DNA of 64,000 bases, from positions 1 to 64,000 of the forward strand of contig JABLXL010000009.1 of NCBI GenBank assembly GCA_013178005.1, given 5' to 3'. Position numbers and translations under genes: made by a program. This DNA comes from Actinomycetota bacterium (GTDB lineage Bacteria > Actinomycetota > Geothermincolia > Geothermincolales > RBG-13-55-18). The first letter of the stretch is position 1. Each line of letters starts with the position of its first letter. The notes beneath the pieces were generated by a model. It saw only the letters and a list, made by a program, of their open reading frames with translations, was not told the origin of the DNA and ran no database searches. Below, piece after piece: positions 28,175 to 37,409 of the stretch.

Positions 28175-28693
28175 TCACTCCACGGGGTTGACGATCTTGC
28201 TGAACATGAGCGGCAGCGTGGCGTCGATGTATTCAAGCGAGAGCACGTAGTCGTCCCATTCCCCGCCCCGCGGCACGGTCCCGCCCCAGAAGACGAGCTC
28301 CACCGTGCGCGTGGACGAAGGCGGTATCGCCGATGCGCTCAAGGGCGCCTCGGCGCAAAAGGACCGGAACTGCATAGGCGAAAAGGTCCTCTGCGTCGAA
28401 AGGGCGGCCGGGTTTTCCTTGCTCGCCAGGACGAGGTGGAATTCCCTTGGGTGCAGGTCGATGGTCCTGGAGTCGCGGTTGACCGCCTCCACCTCGACCA
28501 GCACCTTCCTCGCTCCCCCCTCCTCAGAGATCTCGCACCCGTTCACGCTGAGACGGATGTCCGGGGCACCGACATAGGCACCCGCCACCTTTACGTCGCT
28601 GCGATCGAGATCCGCGGAAAGCGCGAACCAAACCGCGAACCCAAGGATGATGATGGGGATCAACAAACCTATGAATAATCGAGACGAAAACAA
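28175..28693 (-). CDS. Membrane-anchored hypothetical protein
   Basis: I prefer the TTG at 28691-28693, with AGGAGGTG seven bases upstream, over a GTG three codons earlier. The 172-residue product has one N-terminal hydrophobic helix (LFIGLLIPIIILGFAVWFAL) and an extracytoplasmic beta-rich domain. The pattern (NGCEISEEGG...VLVEVEAVNRDSRTIDL) recalls DUF4352-like immunoglobulin folds, as in the lipoprotein at 2440-3228, but the similarity is weak. It has two Cys outside the membrane that could form a disulfide. Function is unknown. Confidence 0.7.
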   Translation of the reverse strand: MFSSRLFIGLLIPIIILGFAVWFALSADLDRSDVKVAGAYVGAPDIRLSVNGCEISEEGGARKVLVEVEAVNRDSRTIDLHPREFHLVLASKENPAALSTQRTFSPMQFRSFCAEAPLSASAIPPSSTRTVELVFWGGTVPRGGEWDDYVLSLEYIDATLPLMFSKIVNPVE

Positions 28694-28990
28694 GAACCCC
28701 ACCTCCTAGCTTCCTGGAGCGTGGGCTTCGTTTTTGCGTCCTCGAACCGCTAAGGGTATATTTTTCTCGCCTATTTCCTGCCGTTCTTTCTCACTTATAT
28801 TATACTACTCCGAACATACTATATCCTGTTCGAAGTTATACCGTCGCGTTATCGCCCGGCCCAGCCGCATTTTCTACGCTTCATCCACGACCTTACCCCG
28901 GAAAGCCGGAGGTGATTCCCAAATGCCTGAACCGGACTCCTTGAAAAACGCCATTTTCTTCCTTCCAGGAAAGGCCGGGTCCGGCCCGCC

Positions 28991-30535
28991 CTACGTGGCC
29001 AGGGCCGCCCTCAGGAGTTCGGGGTCGCCGCTCCTCATCGCGGCCACGATCTCGCCGTAGACCTTGCCGGCCTCCACCCCGAGGCCGTCGGTCTCTTTTA
29101 TCTCACCGCGCGCGAAATCGTACTCGTAAAGCCCGAAGCGAGGCTCGAAGCTGCCCCACTCGTAGTTGTCGGTGAGCGACCAGAAGGAATACGCGCCGAT
29201 GTCGATGCCTTCCGCCAGGCATGCCGCGACCTCCCCCAGCATGCGCTTCAGGAAGACGTCGCGGGTAAGCCCGTCGCGCCGCGGCGAGGCGGGGCCGCCT
29301 TTCGGCTGCCGGTGGCACATACCGTTCTCCAACACCAGGATGGGCAGCCCGCCCGAGTCCTCGGCGTAGCCGCGGATCACCTCGCCGAACTCCCGCGGGT
29401 CATAACGGTTCTCCCACAGGGGGGTGTGCAGGAGGGGTTCCCTCTCCCGCACGCGGCGCGGGGTGGGGAGCTTGGGGGCGTAGGCGGCGGCGAAGGGATC
29501 GTAGATATCGAGCCCGAGGTAGTCGGCCGCCCGCTCCCGCGACATGGAGTAAACCGCGTTGATGAGGCGTTCACGGCCCAGGGGATCAGCCAGCCTGGCG
29601 TATAGCTTGTTTATAAACCGGTAGTAGCGGGCCTGGAACGCTCCGTGCCCCCATCTCTCATCCGCGAGGCGCGAGAACCTGCGGTCCCACGCCTCCTTCC
29701 TGTCGCGCATGTATTCCCGCAAGTCCGACCTGGGGATCCCCCTCGAGGGCGCCAGGATGAGATCGAAACCGGCCTTGTCCAGGGCGTAGAAGCACATGCA
29801 GTAATTGTTGAGGCCCACCCTTGGCGGCTCCCACCCCATTTCCTCGTATAGGCCATGGAGCTTTTCGTAAGCGGCGATATGGGCGAGGGAGAGGTTTTCG
29901 CCGGCGCGCCTCGCCGCCGATATCCCCTTCTCTCCGTGGGGATGCTCGCCGGTCACGTACGCGAGGAGGCCGAGGAGGTTGGGCTCGTTTATGGTCACCA
30001 AGGTCCTGACCGGCCGCTTTCCGCTTCTTTCCAGGCGCTCGTTAACCTCGCGGGCCGCCCTGCAGGCGTAAGAGGAGAACAGCTCCGGGGCGGAGTCATC
30101 CAGCCAGAGGTCAGTGCCGCACCACGCGGGATGGGTGAAATGGTGTAAAGTTACCACCGGCTCCATCCCCGCGTCCATCACCGCGCCGATGATCTCCGCG
30201 TAGCGGTCCAGGGCGCCATCGTCCCACGCCGGGGGCGGCGCCTTGCCCGGGAAGGCGGCGGGCTGCATCCTCGCCCACTCAAGGCTCAAGCGGAAGGCGT
30301 TCAAGCCGAGCGAGGCCGCGAGCTCGATATGTTCGTGGAAACCGTCCCAGAAGCGGCAGGTGTCGCCGGGTTCCTCGACCTTGCTTTCGCGTTCCCAGAC
30401 CGCCCAGTTGTTGTACGGACCCCCCTGCCGGTTATATCCTCCTTCCACCTGGTAGGCGGAATTGCTCACCCCGAAGAGAAACCTCTCCGGCAACGCGAAC
30501 CCATCCGCGTCCTTTTCCCCTCCCCCTTTGCTCAT
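28991..30535 (-). CDS. GH1 beta-glycosidase
   Basis: The 514-residue protein is a full-length glycoside hydrolase family 1 enzyme, starting at an ATG with GGAGGGG upstream. It has the N-terminal FLFGVSNSAYQVEGG signature, the acid/base Glu in VTINEPN (about residue 190) and the nucleophile Glu in ILVLENGMC (about residue 395), and closes with YSFWSLTDNYEWGSFEPRFG. No signal peptide is present, so it should cleave beta-linked glucosides or galactosides taken into the cytoplasm. It lies alone; the GH13 enzyme 7 kb away is not in the same unit. Confidence 0.95.
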   Translation of the reverse strand: MSKGGGEKDADGFALPERFLFGVSNSAYQVEGGYNRQGGPYNNWAVWERESKVEEPGDTCRFWDGFHEHIELAASLGLNAFRLSLEWARMQPAAFPGKAPPPAWDDGALDRYAEIIGAVMDAGMEPVVTLHHFTHPAWCGTDLWLDDSAPELFSSYACRAAREVNERLERSGKRPVRTLVTINEPNLLGLLAYVTGEHPHGEKGISAARRAGENLSLAHIAAYEKLHGLYEEMGWEPPRVGLNNYCMCFYALDKAGFDLILAPSRGIPRSDLREYMRDRKEAWDRRFSRLADERWGHGAFQARYYRFINKLYARLADPLGRERLINAVYSMSRERAADYLGLDIYDPFAAAYAPKLPTPRRVREREPLLHTPLWENRYDPREFGEVIRGYAEDSGGLPILVLENGMCHRQPKGGPASPRRDGLTRDVFLKRMLGEVAACLAEGIDIGAYSFWSLTDNYEWGSFEPRFGLYEYDFARGEIKETDGLGVEAGKVYGEIVAAMRSGDPELLRAALAT

Positions 30536-30787
30536 CACCCCTCCTTTTCACGTCATGCAACGCCGTCCCACAAGGCCGTCCGCCAATCCCGGTCAGCGTG
30601 ACGCCAGCCAGCCGCCAAGAACTTTCCAGATTTTCAACCAGGCATGGGATAAGGGCTCCTCCTCCACCTTCACCGTTCCCGTTCAACATGGCCTTGCCGG
30701 CCATCAACAAACTCCCCGGTTTTCACCCGGGCATGTTGCAAGGGCCTCCCCCGCTGCCATATGGGACAAGGGTTATTTCCTCTTTTC

Positions 30788-31531
30788 TCAGTCAACCATT
30801 ATACCGCCGTCGATGATCAATGTCTGTCCCGTCATGTAAGTCGCGTCCTCGATCAGGAAAGCCGCCGCCCTGGCTACCTCCTCCCCCGTGCCAAAGCGCC
30901 GCATGGGGATGCGGGGAATGATCTTGGCCTTGTAGTCCTCGGGCATCCACGATATGAGCTCCGTCTCGATATAGCCGGGGGCGATGGCGTTCACCCTGAT
31001 GCCGTGTTTCGCCACCTCCCTGGCCAGGCAGACGGTGAATCCCGTGATACCTCCCTTCGATGCGGCGTAGGCGGTCTGGCCCGGCCCGCCGATCATCCCC
31101 AGTATGGAGGAGATGTTCACCACGCATCCCCCGACGCCCCTCCTTATCATATCCCCCACCGCATGCTTGGCCATGAAGAAATACGAAAACAGGTTGACGC
31201 GGAGCGTGCGCTCCAGGTCGCCTTCCTCCAGGTCCTGGATGGGCGAGAGCTGCCCCATGCCGGCGTTGTTCACGAGGATATCCACTCCGCCGAACTCCTC
31301 CACGCATCTGCCGACCACCGAGGCGGCGCCTTCCTCGGTGGCCAGGTCCGCCTGCGCCACCACGGCACGGCCGCCTCGCTCCTCGATGAGGCCCTGCACC
31401 TCGCGGGCGGCCTCCACGCGGCTCTGGCAGCAGACCACCAGGTTGGCTCCCCTGGAGGCCAGCTCCAGCGCTATGGACCTCCCTATCCCCCGCGACGAAC
31501 CCGTCACTATGGCGTTGCTACCCTTTATCAA
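30788..31531 (-). CDS. FabG-like short-chain dehydrogenase
   Basis: The TTG at 31529-31531 has AGGAGGT four bases upstream and gives 247 residues, the exact usual length of FabG-type reductases; an upstream frame is open but is not used. The NAD(P) motif is TGSSRGIG, the NNAG motif is VNNAGMGQ, and the catalytic residues are Ser (NISSILG), Tyr and Lys (YAASKGG). It would reduce a 3-oxoacyl thioester or a similar ketone. It follows a membrane protein gene with a two-base gap, so the two are cotranslated. Confidence 0.9.
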   Translation of the reverse strand: MIKGSNAIVTGSSRGIGRSIALELASRGANLVVCCQSRVEAAREVQGLIEERGGRAVVAQADLATEEGAASVVGRCVEEFGGVDILVNNAGMGQLSPIQDLEEGDLERTLRVNLFSYFFMAKHAVGDMIRRGVGGCVVNISSILGMIGGPGQTAYAASKGGITGFTVCLAREVAKHGIRVNAIAPGYIETELISWMPEDYKAKIIPRIPMRRFGTGEEVARAAAFLIEDATYMTGQTLIIDGGIMVD

Positions 31532-31533
31532 CC

Positions 31534-31959
31534 CTACCTCCTTCTCGCCTTGTAACCGCCCGTCCCCATGCGGCCGCGACCCCGTATCCTGCGCCGCGCG
31601 GAAACCGCCATCCACAGGTTGAAGAGGAAGAATATTCCTGCCGCCGCCAGGGTCGGCCACGAGCGGAACCCCACGGCCGCTCCCAAGTGCATGGCGGCCT
31701 TCGCTTCCACCATGGGGTAGCCGCGCGGCCTTATCAGCGGCATACTTTTATCAACTGCCTTCCTGAGGCGACTGCGCAACCGGACGGTCCAGATCAATCC
31801 CGAGGCCCACAGCACGATACCCGATGGAATTGCTATCCAGGGCGAAATTGACATGCGCCAGTGCAGGGCATAAGCCGCGATCACGCTCGCAATGATCACC
31901 ACGGACTCGATGAGAAATACCAGCCGCAATCTCCCGAACCCTTCTGCGTTTCCCCGCAA
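31534..31959 (-). CDS. Hypothetical membrane protein
   Basis: The 141-residue protein has three hydrophobic segments (about residues 13-33, 38-58 and 105-120) separated by a basic loop (RLRSRLRKAVDKSM) and ends in an Arg/Gly-rich tail. The layout recalls the N-terminal part of isoprenylcysteine carboxyl methyltransferase-like proteins (RPRGYPMVEAK), but the SAM-binding half is missing. It ends two bases before the FabG-like start, so the pair forms an operon. Confidence 0.65.
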   Translation of the reverse strand: MRGNAEGFGRLRLVFLIESVVIIASVIAAYALHWRMSISPWIAIPSGIVLWASGLIWTVRLRSRLRKAVDKSMPLIRPRGYPMVEAKAAMHLGAAVGFRSWPTLAAAGIFFLFNLWMAVSARRRIRGRGRMGTGGYKARRR

Positions 31960-32239
31960 GGCACCTCTCCTCGTTTACACCCGGTCCTAAGCGCCCCCAT
32001 CCCGGTTTGCACGGAGCGTCGTGTAATCCATCTCGTGTCGAAGCGCACTTCCCTCACTACCGGCCACCGCGGCCGACGACGGAGACACCGCCGCGCCCCC
32101 GAGACCGCCACCTTTCGACCGCCCGAACCTACGGGTGAGCAACGCCGTGAAGGAATCGCTCACGCGAACATCGGCATGGATCCTCGCGCAAGCCAGCCTT
32201 CACGCGGGTTTCGCCCGCCCGAGGACGAGGTGTCCAACC

Positions 32240-33172
32240 TCAAAGGGGATCGACCCCGCGGGTCCGCTCCCCCTCCGTCTTCCGGCGCAGGAAGCGGCCC
32301 GCCTTCTCCAGGGCCGCGTCGCTCTCCGGCACCAGGGTGGCGAAGAACTGCCACACGTGGAACATGCCCTCCCAGACGTCCAGCTCCACCTCCACCCCCG
32401 CTTCACCCGCTCTCTCGGCCAGCCTGACGGCGTCGTCGAGCAGGATCTCCCGCGTGCCGACCTGGATGAGCGTGGGCGGAAGCCCCGAGAGGTCGGCGTA
32501 AATGGGCGAGGCGAGGGGATCCCTGGGGTCCCGCCCCGCAAGGTACATGGCGGCTTCGCGCCTCAGGGCCCGGGCGGACAGCATGGGATCCCTCCACCCC
32601 ACCTTCCCGACGCTCTCCCCCTTTACCTCGAGATCCGTCCACGGGGAAAGGAGGAACGCGGCCGCGGGCAGGGGGATCCCTTTCCCGCGCATGGAGAGCA
32701 TGGCCGCGACCGCCAGCCCTCCGCCCGCGGAATCCCCCGCTATGGCCAGGCTACCGGCCTCGTAGCCGCGGTCCAGGAGCCACTGGTAAGCCATCACAGC
32801 GTCCTCCACCGCGGCGGGGAACGGGTGCTCGGGGGCCAGGCGGTATTCCACGGATAGGGCGCGGCATCCCGCCTCCTGCGCGAGCCGCGAGACCAGGGTC
32901 CGGTGGCTGCCGGCCGACCCCACCACGTACGCTCCCCCGTGCAGGTAGAGGACGGCCCGCCCTTCATCCTCCCCCTCGGGTACCGCCCACTCCGCTTTAA
33001 TGCCGGAGACCTCCTCCCTTCGCAGGTCCACCCCCTTTACGGGAAAGGAAAGGCGGGGAACCACCCCGTCGAACCACCATCGCTGGTAGGATATGGAAGA
33101 TAACGATTCCATCTGGACCAGGCGGCTGAACATCACCAGGAGCTCCGCGACCCGAAAGCGCAGACTCGGCAT
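32240..33172 (-). CDS. Hormone-sensitive-lipase-family esterase
   Basis: The 310-residue alpha/beta hydrolase has the oxyanion-hole motif YLHGGAYVVGS (HGG form), the nucleophile elbow IAGDSAGGGLA (Ser near residue 148) and a C-terminal GMFHVWQFF carrying the catalytic His. The Asp is probably in TREILLDDAVRL. The family hydrolyses short-chain esters. It begins four bases after the stop of the upstream dehydrogenase gene, so both belong to one transcript. The substrate is unknown. Confidence 0.92.
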   Translation of the reverse strand: MPSLRFRVAELLVMFSRLVQMESLSSISYQRWWFDGVVPRLSFPVKGVDLRREEVSGIKAEWAVPEGEDEGRAVLYLHGGAYVVGSAGSHRTLVSRLAQEAGCRALSVEYRLAPEHPFPAAVEDAVMAYQWLLDRGYEAGSLAIAGDSAGGGLAVAAMLSMRGKGIPLPAAAFLLSPWTDLEVKGESVGKVGWRDPMLSARALRREAAMYLAGRDPRDPLASPIYADLSGLPPTLIQVGTREILLDDAVRLAERAGEAGVEVELDVWEGMFHVWQFFATLVPESDAALEKAGRFLRRKTEGERTRGVDPL

Positions 33173-33176
33173 GGCG

Positions 33177-33998
33177 TCAACCTGCCTTTCGGACCTTTTT
33201 TATGGCGTGGTCCATGGCCAGCTCGACCACCCACGGGAAGTGGCGCTTCATGAAATAAAGCATGCGGGCGGAGCCTGGCCCTATGAAGAACCTGCCCTTC
33301 TCCAACCCCTTTATCAGGGCCCTCGCCACCTCTTCCGGCTGCATGAGGCCGCCGCCCTCGCTCACCGCGACCGTCTCCGGCGGCTTATTGCGGTTCTCCA
33401 CCTCGAAGCCCGGGGTATCGGTGTCCGGCGGGCAGAGGATGGACACGCGCACCCCGTGGGGCTTGAGCTCGCTCTTCAACACCTCGGTGAGCCCGAAGAG
33501 GGCGAACTTGGAGGCGGCGTAATCGGAGTAGCCGAAAACACCCATGAAACCCAGCACGCTGGACACGTTGACGATATGTCCCCCGCGTTCCTTGAGGTGG
33601 GGCAGCAGGGCTTTTATGGCGCTCCAGTTGCCGTAGAGGTGAAGCTTCATGGAGTCGTCCAGCTGCCGGTAGGAGATGTTCTCGAAGTAGTCGGGGAGCG
33701 CCCTCCCCGCGGAGTTGATGAGGATGTCCGGAGGCCCGAAATCATCCACCGCTTCCCCCATCACCCGGTCCACCTGGTCCGGATCGGTGATGTCGAGTTG
33801 CCTGAACGCGAAGCGCTGAGATCCGCTCGCCGCGCGGCTGGATATCCTCTCCAGCGCCTGCTCCAGGCGCTCCCGGCCCCGGGCGAAGACGATGACGTTG
33901 CAGCCGCGCTCCGCTAGAAGCTCCGCTGTCGCCAGGCCGATGCCGCTGGATCCCCCCGTGATGTAAACGTTCTTGCCCTCGAAGCCCTTGCCTTTCAT
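33177..33998 (-). CDS. 3-ketodihydrosphingosine-reductase-like SDR
   Basis: The ATG at 33996-33998 has GAGGGGGG upstream. The 273-residue SDR has TGGSSGIG, INSAGRA, Ser in NVSSVLG and YAASKFA. The C-terminal part (CPPDTDTPGFEVENRNKP, SEGGGLMQPEEVA) resembles 3-ketodihydrosphingosine reductase (KDSR) more than FabG. That would suggest reduction of a long-chain ketone, perhaps a lipid intermediate, but no serine palmitoyltransferase is in the window. It is the first gene of an operon with the esterase. Confidence 0.82.
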   Translation of the reverse strand: MKGKGFEGKNVYITGGSSGIGLATAELLAERGCNVIVFARGRERLEQALERISSRAASGSQRFAFRQLDITDPDQVDRVMGEAVDDFGPPDILINSAGRALPDYFENISYRQLDDSMKLHLYGNWSAIKALLPHLKERGGHIVNVSSVLGFMGVFGYSDYAASKFALFGLTEVLKSELKPHGVRVSILCPPDTDTPGFEVENRNKPPETVAVSEGGGLMQPEEVARALIKGLEKGRFFIGPGSARMLYFMKRHFPWVVELAMDHAIKKVRKAG

Positions 33999-34439
33999 GC
34001 CGCCCCCCTCGAGCTCAGCGCCCTCGCGCGTCGTCCCCCATGTGGTTCCGCTTCCCGCGTCCCGGTCGAGACCCTTCGTGGCCGACTCGGTTTGCCCGGC
34101 CTCCCTCGCCACGCCCTTCCGCGTTGTGCGATGCCGGCCCGAGGCCACACGGACCCGGCCTCGCCCGGCTCCAGAGAAAAGGATATTTCCCGCCGCTTCA
34201 TTTGGCAAACGGCGGGGGTTCGCATGGCGTGGCGCCGGCCGCCCGGCTCAAACACCGGAAATGCCGTTTCTTTTCCCCGCCCCGTTCCAGCTTGGCCCGC
34301 CGGGGTGAAGGGGTGATGTATCGAAATTGCTTTTTCCCGAAAGCGCTTGCCCGAACGATACAGCGGGGATTCGCGGCCGGCGCGGGGTGGTAAGATATTG
34401 CCATCGGGCAAGGAGCGGCTACGGGCGGAGGTCGGGCCG
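33999..34439. other. Divergent promoter region between the SDR operon and pncB
   Basis: No coding frame that I trust. It must hold promoters for both directions. GC-rich, with no clear -10/-35 pair. Confidence 0.45.
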
Positions 34440-35642
34440 ATGACCGGAGGAAGAGTGAAATCGATCGGTCCCCAGAGCATCCTGGACACGGACCTGTACA
34501 AGCTCACCATGCAGCAGGCCGTCTGCAAGCTGTACCCCTGGTTCAAGGCGCGTTACCAGTTCATCAACCGGGGCGGGACTCCCTTCCCGTCCGGGTTCGC
34601 GGCCGAGCTCAGCGAGCACGTCAAGGGCATGGCCGAACTGCGCCTCACCGGGGAGGAACGGGAGTGGCTGGCCGGCAAGTGCCGGTACTTCAGCCCCGTG
34701 TACCTGGATCTCCTGGAGGGATACCGCTTCAACCCCGACGAGGTGGAGATACGCCAGGAGGGAGGCGACCTCTCCATAGTCATCGAGGGCTACTGGTACA
34801 CCACCATCCTCTGGGAGGTACCCCTCATGGCCCTCATCAGCGAGCTCTATTTCGAGCTCACCGGCGAGAAGGACAGGGCTCGCCCGGAGGACGAGGTGCG
34901 CGCGCGCAACCTGGAGAAAGCCCACTTCTTCAAGGAGCACGGCATTCGCTTCGTGGATTTCGGCACCCGGAGGCGCTTCTCGTACGATAACCACCGCCGC
35001 CTCATACCCGACCTCATGGAGGCGGGGGAATTCCTGCTGGGAACGAGCAACGTCCACCTCGCGCACCTCTACGGCCTCACGCCCGTCGGCACCCAGGCGC
35101 ACGAATGGTTCCAGTTCCACTCCGCCAAGTACGGTTTCCGCATGGCCAACCAGATGGCCCTGCAGCGCTGGGTGGACGTTTACAAGGGCGACCTGGGCAT
35201 CGCCCTAACCGACACCTACGGCACCGAGAACTTCTTTCACGCCTTCGACGGTTACTTCGCGCGCATCTTCGACGGGGTGCGACAGGATTCCGGCGACCCA
35301 TTCCAATTCCTGGAAAGCGCAATAGAGCACTACCGGAGGCTGGGCATCGACCCCGCGGGAAAGACGGTGGTCTTTTCCGATTCCCTCAACCTGGAGCTCG
35401 CGCGATCCCTTCACGAAGCCTGCGCCGGCCGGGTGAAGGACCTCTACGGCATCGGCACCTTCCTCACCAACGACGTGGGGGTGAAACCCCTGAACATGGT
35501 GATAAAGATGGTGGCCTGTCAGCCCCACTACGGCTCGGACCGCTGGGTGGACGCGGTGAAGATATCCGACGACGAGGGAAAGTACACGGGGGCGAGGGAG
35601 GCCATAGAGCTGGCCCGCAAGACCCTTTTCCTGGACGGGTGA
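34440..35642 (+). CDS. pncB: Nicotinate phosphoribosyltransferase
   Basis: The 400-residue enzyme makes nicotinate mononucleotide from nicotinate and PRPP in NAD salvage. The start has GGAGGT eight bases upstream. It has the family blocks DTDLYKLTMQQAV at the N terminus, FGTRRRFSYDN (His/Arg region), GTSNVHLA, VRQDSGDP with FSDSLNLE, and YGIGTFLTNDVG. The length matches the short PncB class. No NAD-related gene is adjacent, although larB, whose substrate derives from nicotinate adenine dinucleotide, is in the window 12 kb away. Confidence 0.95.
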   Translation: MTGGRVKSIGPQSILDTDLYKLTMQQAVCKLYPWFKARYQFINRGGTPFPSGFAAELSEHVKGMAELRLTGEEREWLAGKCRYFSPVYLDLLEGYRFNPDEVEIRQEGGDLSIVIEGYWYTTILWEVPLMALISELYFELTGEKDRARPEDEVRARNLEKAHFFKEHGIRFVDFGTRRRFSYDNHRRLIPDLMEAGEFLLGTSNVHLAHLYGLTPVGTQAHEWFQFHSAKYGFRMANQMALQRWVDVYKGDLGIALTDTYGTENFFHAFDGYFARIFDGVRQDSGDPFQFLESAIEHYRRLGIDPAGKTVVFSDSLNLELARSLHEACAGRVKDLYGIGTFLTNDVGVKPLNMVIKMVACQPHYGSDRWVDAVKISDDEGKYTGAREAIELARKTLFLDG

Positions 35643-35680
35643 TCGCGCCGCCGCGCGCTTCGTAACGGGCATCCTTATCT

Positions 35681-35852
35681 CTCGGGAAACATCCCTGCCC
35701 TCGCATACAGCGTTACCATCGACGCACGGTTACTCGCGAGGAAGCGAAGGAAAAGGTCTGGGGTTATTTCGCGGGAAACACCCCCGCTTTCGCTTGCCGC
35801 GCTCCCAACAGCTCGCGGTCACTCGCCGGGAAGCGCGGAAAGAGGTCTGGGA
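35681..35852 (+). repeat. Tandem imperfect repeat, about 85 bases per unit
   Basis: Unit 1 (35681-35763) and unit 2 (about 35769-35852) share GGGAAACA.CCC, CTCGC..GGAAGCG and AAAGAGGTCTGGG or close variants in the same order. No coding sense. It lies between pncB and the convergent gene at 35908. Confidence 0.55.
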
Positions 35853-35907
35853 AAAGAAGACCTGGTCGGCCGGTGGAGCGAGGATGCAGAAGGCGTGGCC
35901 ACGACAG

Positions 35908-36366
35908 TCAGCGCTCGGATAATCCGCTAGGATATATGAACACCCTGCACGCGGTGGCGCCTTCGGGGATGCTCTCCTCGATGGTGAGGCTCGCGCCGAC
36001 ATAGCGGAGCATGGCGCGGTCTTGCTCCATGGCCGCGTCGCACACGCCCGCGTGCTCGGGCCGGTCGAAGCCGTACGGGCACCTGGCCAACACCAGCTCC
36101 AGTTTGCCCTCGCTTTCTCTCAGCTCCTGGAAGTCGATGTCCATGGCCTTGAGCGCCCGCTCGAGGTCTCTCTTAAGGGCGCCGGCGGAGGCCCCATCCC
36201 TCATCCTGTAGGGAGAGCAGCGGCCCAGTAAGGCGATGCCTTTTCCCATGGCCCTAACCGCCGCATCTCCCGCCACCGGCACGCGGTACAGTTGCCGGTA
36301 GGCCGATCCCAGCAGGAGCATGAATCTCTTTCGTAAGTGCATGGACGCTTTGGCGACCCCCTTCAC
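35908..36366 (-). CDS. Hypothetical protein coupled to the CDF transporter
   Basis: I chose the GTG at 36364-36366 because it overlaps the transporter's TGA (GTGA), the usual sign of coupling; an ATG eight codons later is possible. The 152-residue product has a basic N-terminal helix and a C-terminal domain with LVLARCPYGF, GVCDAAMEQD and ATACRVFIY. The C....C....C.f.i pattern resembles the ligand-binding ends of V4R- or ATC-hydrolase-type domains, and the Cys may bind a metal. Its link to a metal efflux gene is suggestive only. Confidence 0.6.
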   Translation of the reverse strand: MKGVAKASMHLRKRFMLLLGSAYRQLYRVPVAGDAAVRAMGKGIALLGRCSPYRMRDGASAGALKRDLERALKAMDIDFQELRESEGKLELVLARCPYGFDRPEHAGVCDAAMEQDRAMLRYVGASLTIEESIPEGATACRVFIYPSGLSER

Positions 36367-37256
36367 GAGAAATGGCACTCCTCGTCCGGCAGGCATGCCT
36401 CCGTCTCAGCCTCCAGGGTCACGTGCACCACGTTGTGATCCCGGCGCAGCATTTCCTTCAGCCCCGCGATGGTCTCCCGCAGCTCGCTCACGCGCGTATC
36501 CTCCACCACGATATGGGCGCTCAGGGAATAGAGGTGGGAGCCTATCTCCCAGATGTGGAGGTCGTGCACTCCCGCCACCCCCGGAGTGCCCGAGATGTCG
36601 GAGAGTATGTCCCGGTAATCCACGCCCAGGGGGACCGACTCCATGAGGATATGAATGGATTCGCGCATGATCTGGAAGGCGCTCACCATAATGAGCAAGG
36701 CTATGCCCAGGGTTATGGCGGGGTCCACGAAGGCCCAACCGGTCAGCAGCACTACCACGCCAGACACCACCACCCCCAGGGAGACCAGCGCGTCGGTCAG
36801 GAGGTGGAGGAAAGCGCTCCTCAGGTTCAGGTCGTCCCTGCCCGCGCGCAACAACAGGGCCACGCTGCCGTTGACCAGGAAACCGACCCCGGCCACGGCG
36901 ATCACCACGCTCCCCCTGACCTCAACCGGGTCGATGAACCTGCGTATGGCCCCGTAGGCGAGGAAAAAGCATATCCCCGTGACAAAAAGGGAGTTGACGA
37001 AGGCCACGATTATCCCCATGCGGTGGTAGCCAAAGGTCTTGCCCTCCGTTTTCGGCTTGGTCATGGCGCGCGCGGCGATAAGGGAGAGGACGAGGGCGAA
37101 GGAGTCGGAGAAGTTGTGCCCCGCGTCGCCCAGCAGCGCCATACTCCCGGCGACCAGCCCGAAAACCACCTCGAAGACGAGGAAGGCGGTGTTGGCGGCC
37201 AGCGCCGCCGCAAGCCGCCTGCCGGGTTGGAACCCGTGGTGGTGAACGGAGCTCAT
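36363..37256 (-). CDS. Cation diffusion facilitator (CzcD/ZitB-type)
   Basis: The ATG at 37254-37256 has AAGGGAAGGG upstream and gives 297 residues. The protein has six transmembrane helices with the paired metal-site motifs HNFSDS (helix 2, AGHNFSDSFALV) and HLLTDALVS (helix 5), which form the HxxxD zinc sites of CDF exporters. A His-rich N terminus (SSVHHHGF) and a cytoplasmic domain with VHDLHIWEIGSH follow. It should export Zn2+ or a similar ion in exchange for protons. The next gene overlaps it. Confidence 0.95.
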   Translation of the reverse strand: MSSVHHHGFQPGRRLAAALAANTAFLVFEVVFGLVAGSMALLGDAGHNFSDSFALVLSLIAARAMTKPKTEGKTFGYHRMGIIVAFVNSLFVTGICFFLAYGAIRRFIDPVEVRGSVVIAVAGVGFLVNGSVALLLRAGRDDLNLRSAFLHLLTDALVSLGVVVSGVVVLLTGWAFVDPAITLGIALLIMVSAFQIMRESIHILMESVPLGVDYRDILSDISGTPGVAGVHDLHIWEIGSHLYSLSAHIVVEDTRVSELRETIAGLKEMLRRDHNVVHVTLEAETEACLPDEECHFS

Positions 37257-37409
37257 GTGGATCCCTTCCCTTGACGCTCGAGAAGCCCCCGGCCTGCCGT
37301 TCTTCGCGGCATGGCCGCGAGCCGGATCAGGCTTTGAGCATAACACAAGCGTCGGACCTGACGCCCGGGCGCGATGGAGGGAAGGGGGGATGAGGCAACT
37401 CCGCGGCCT

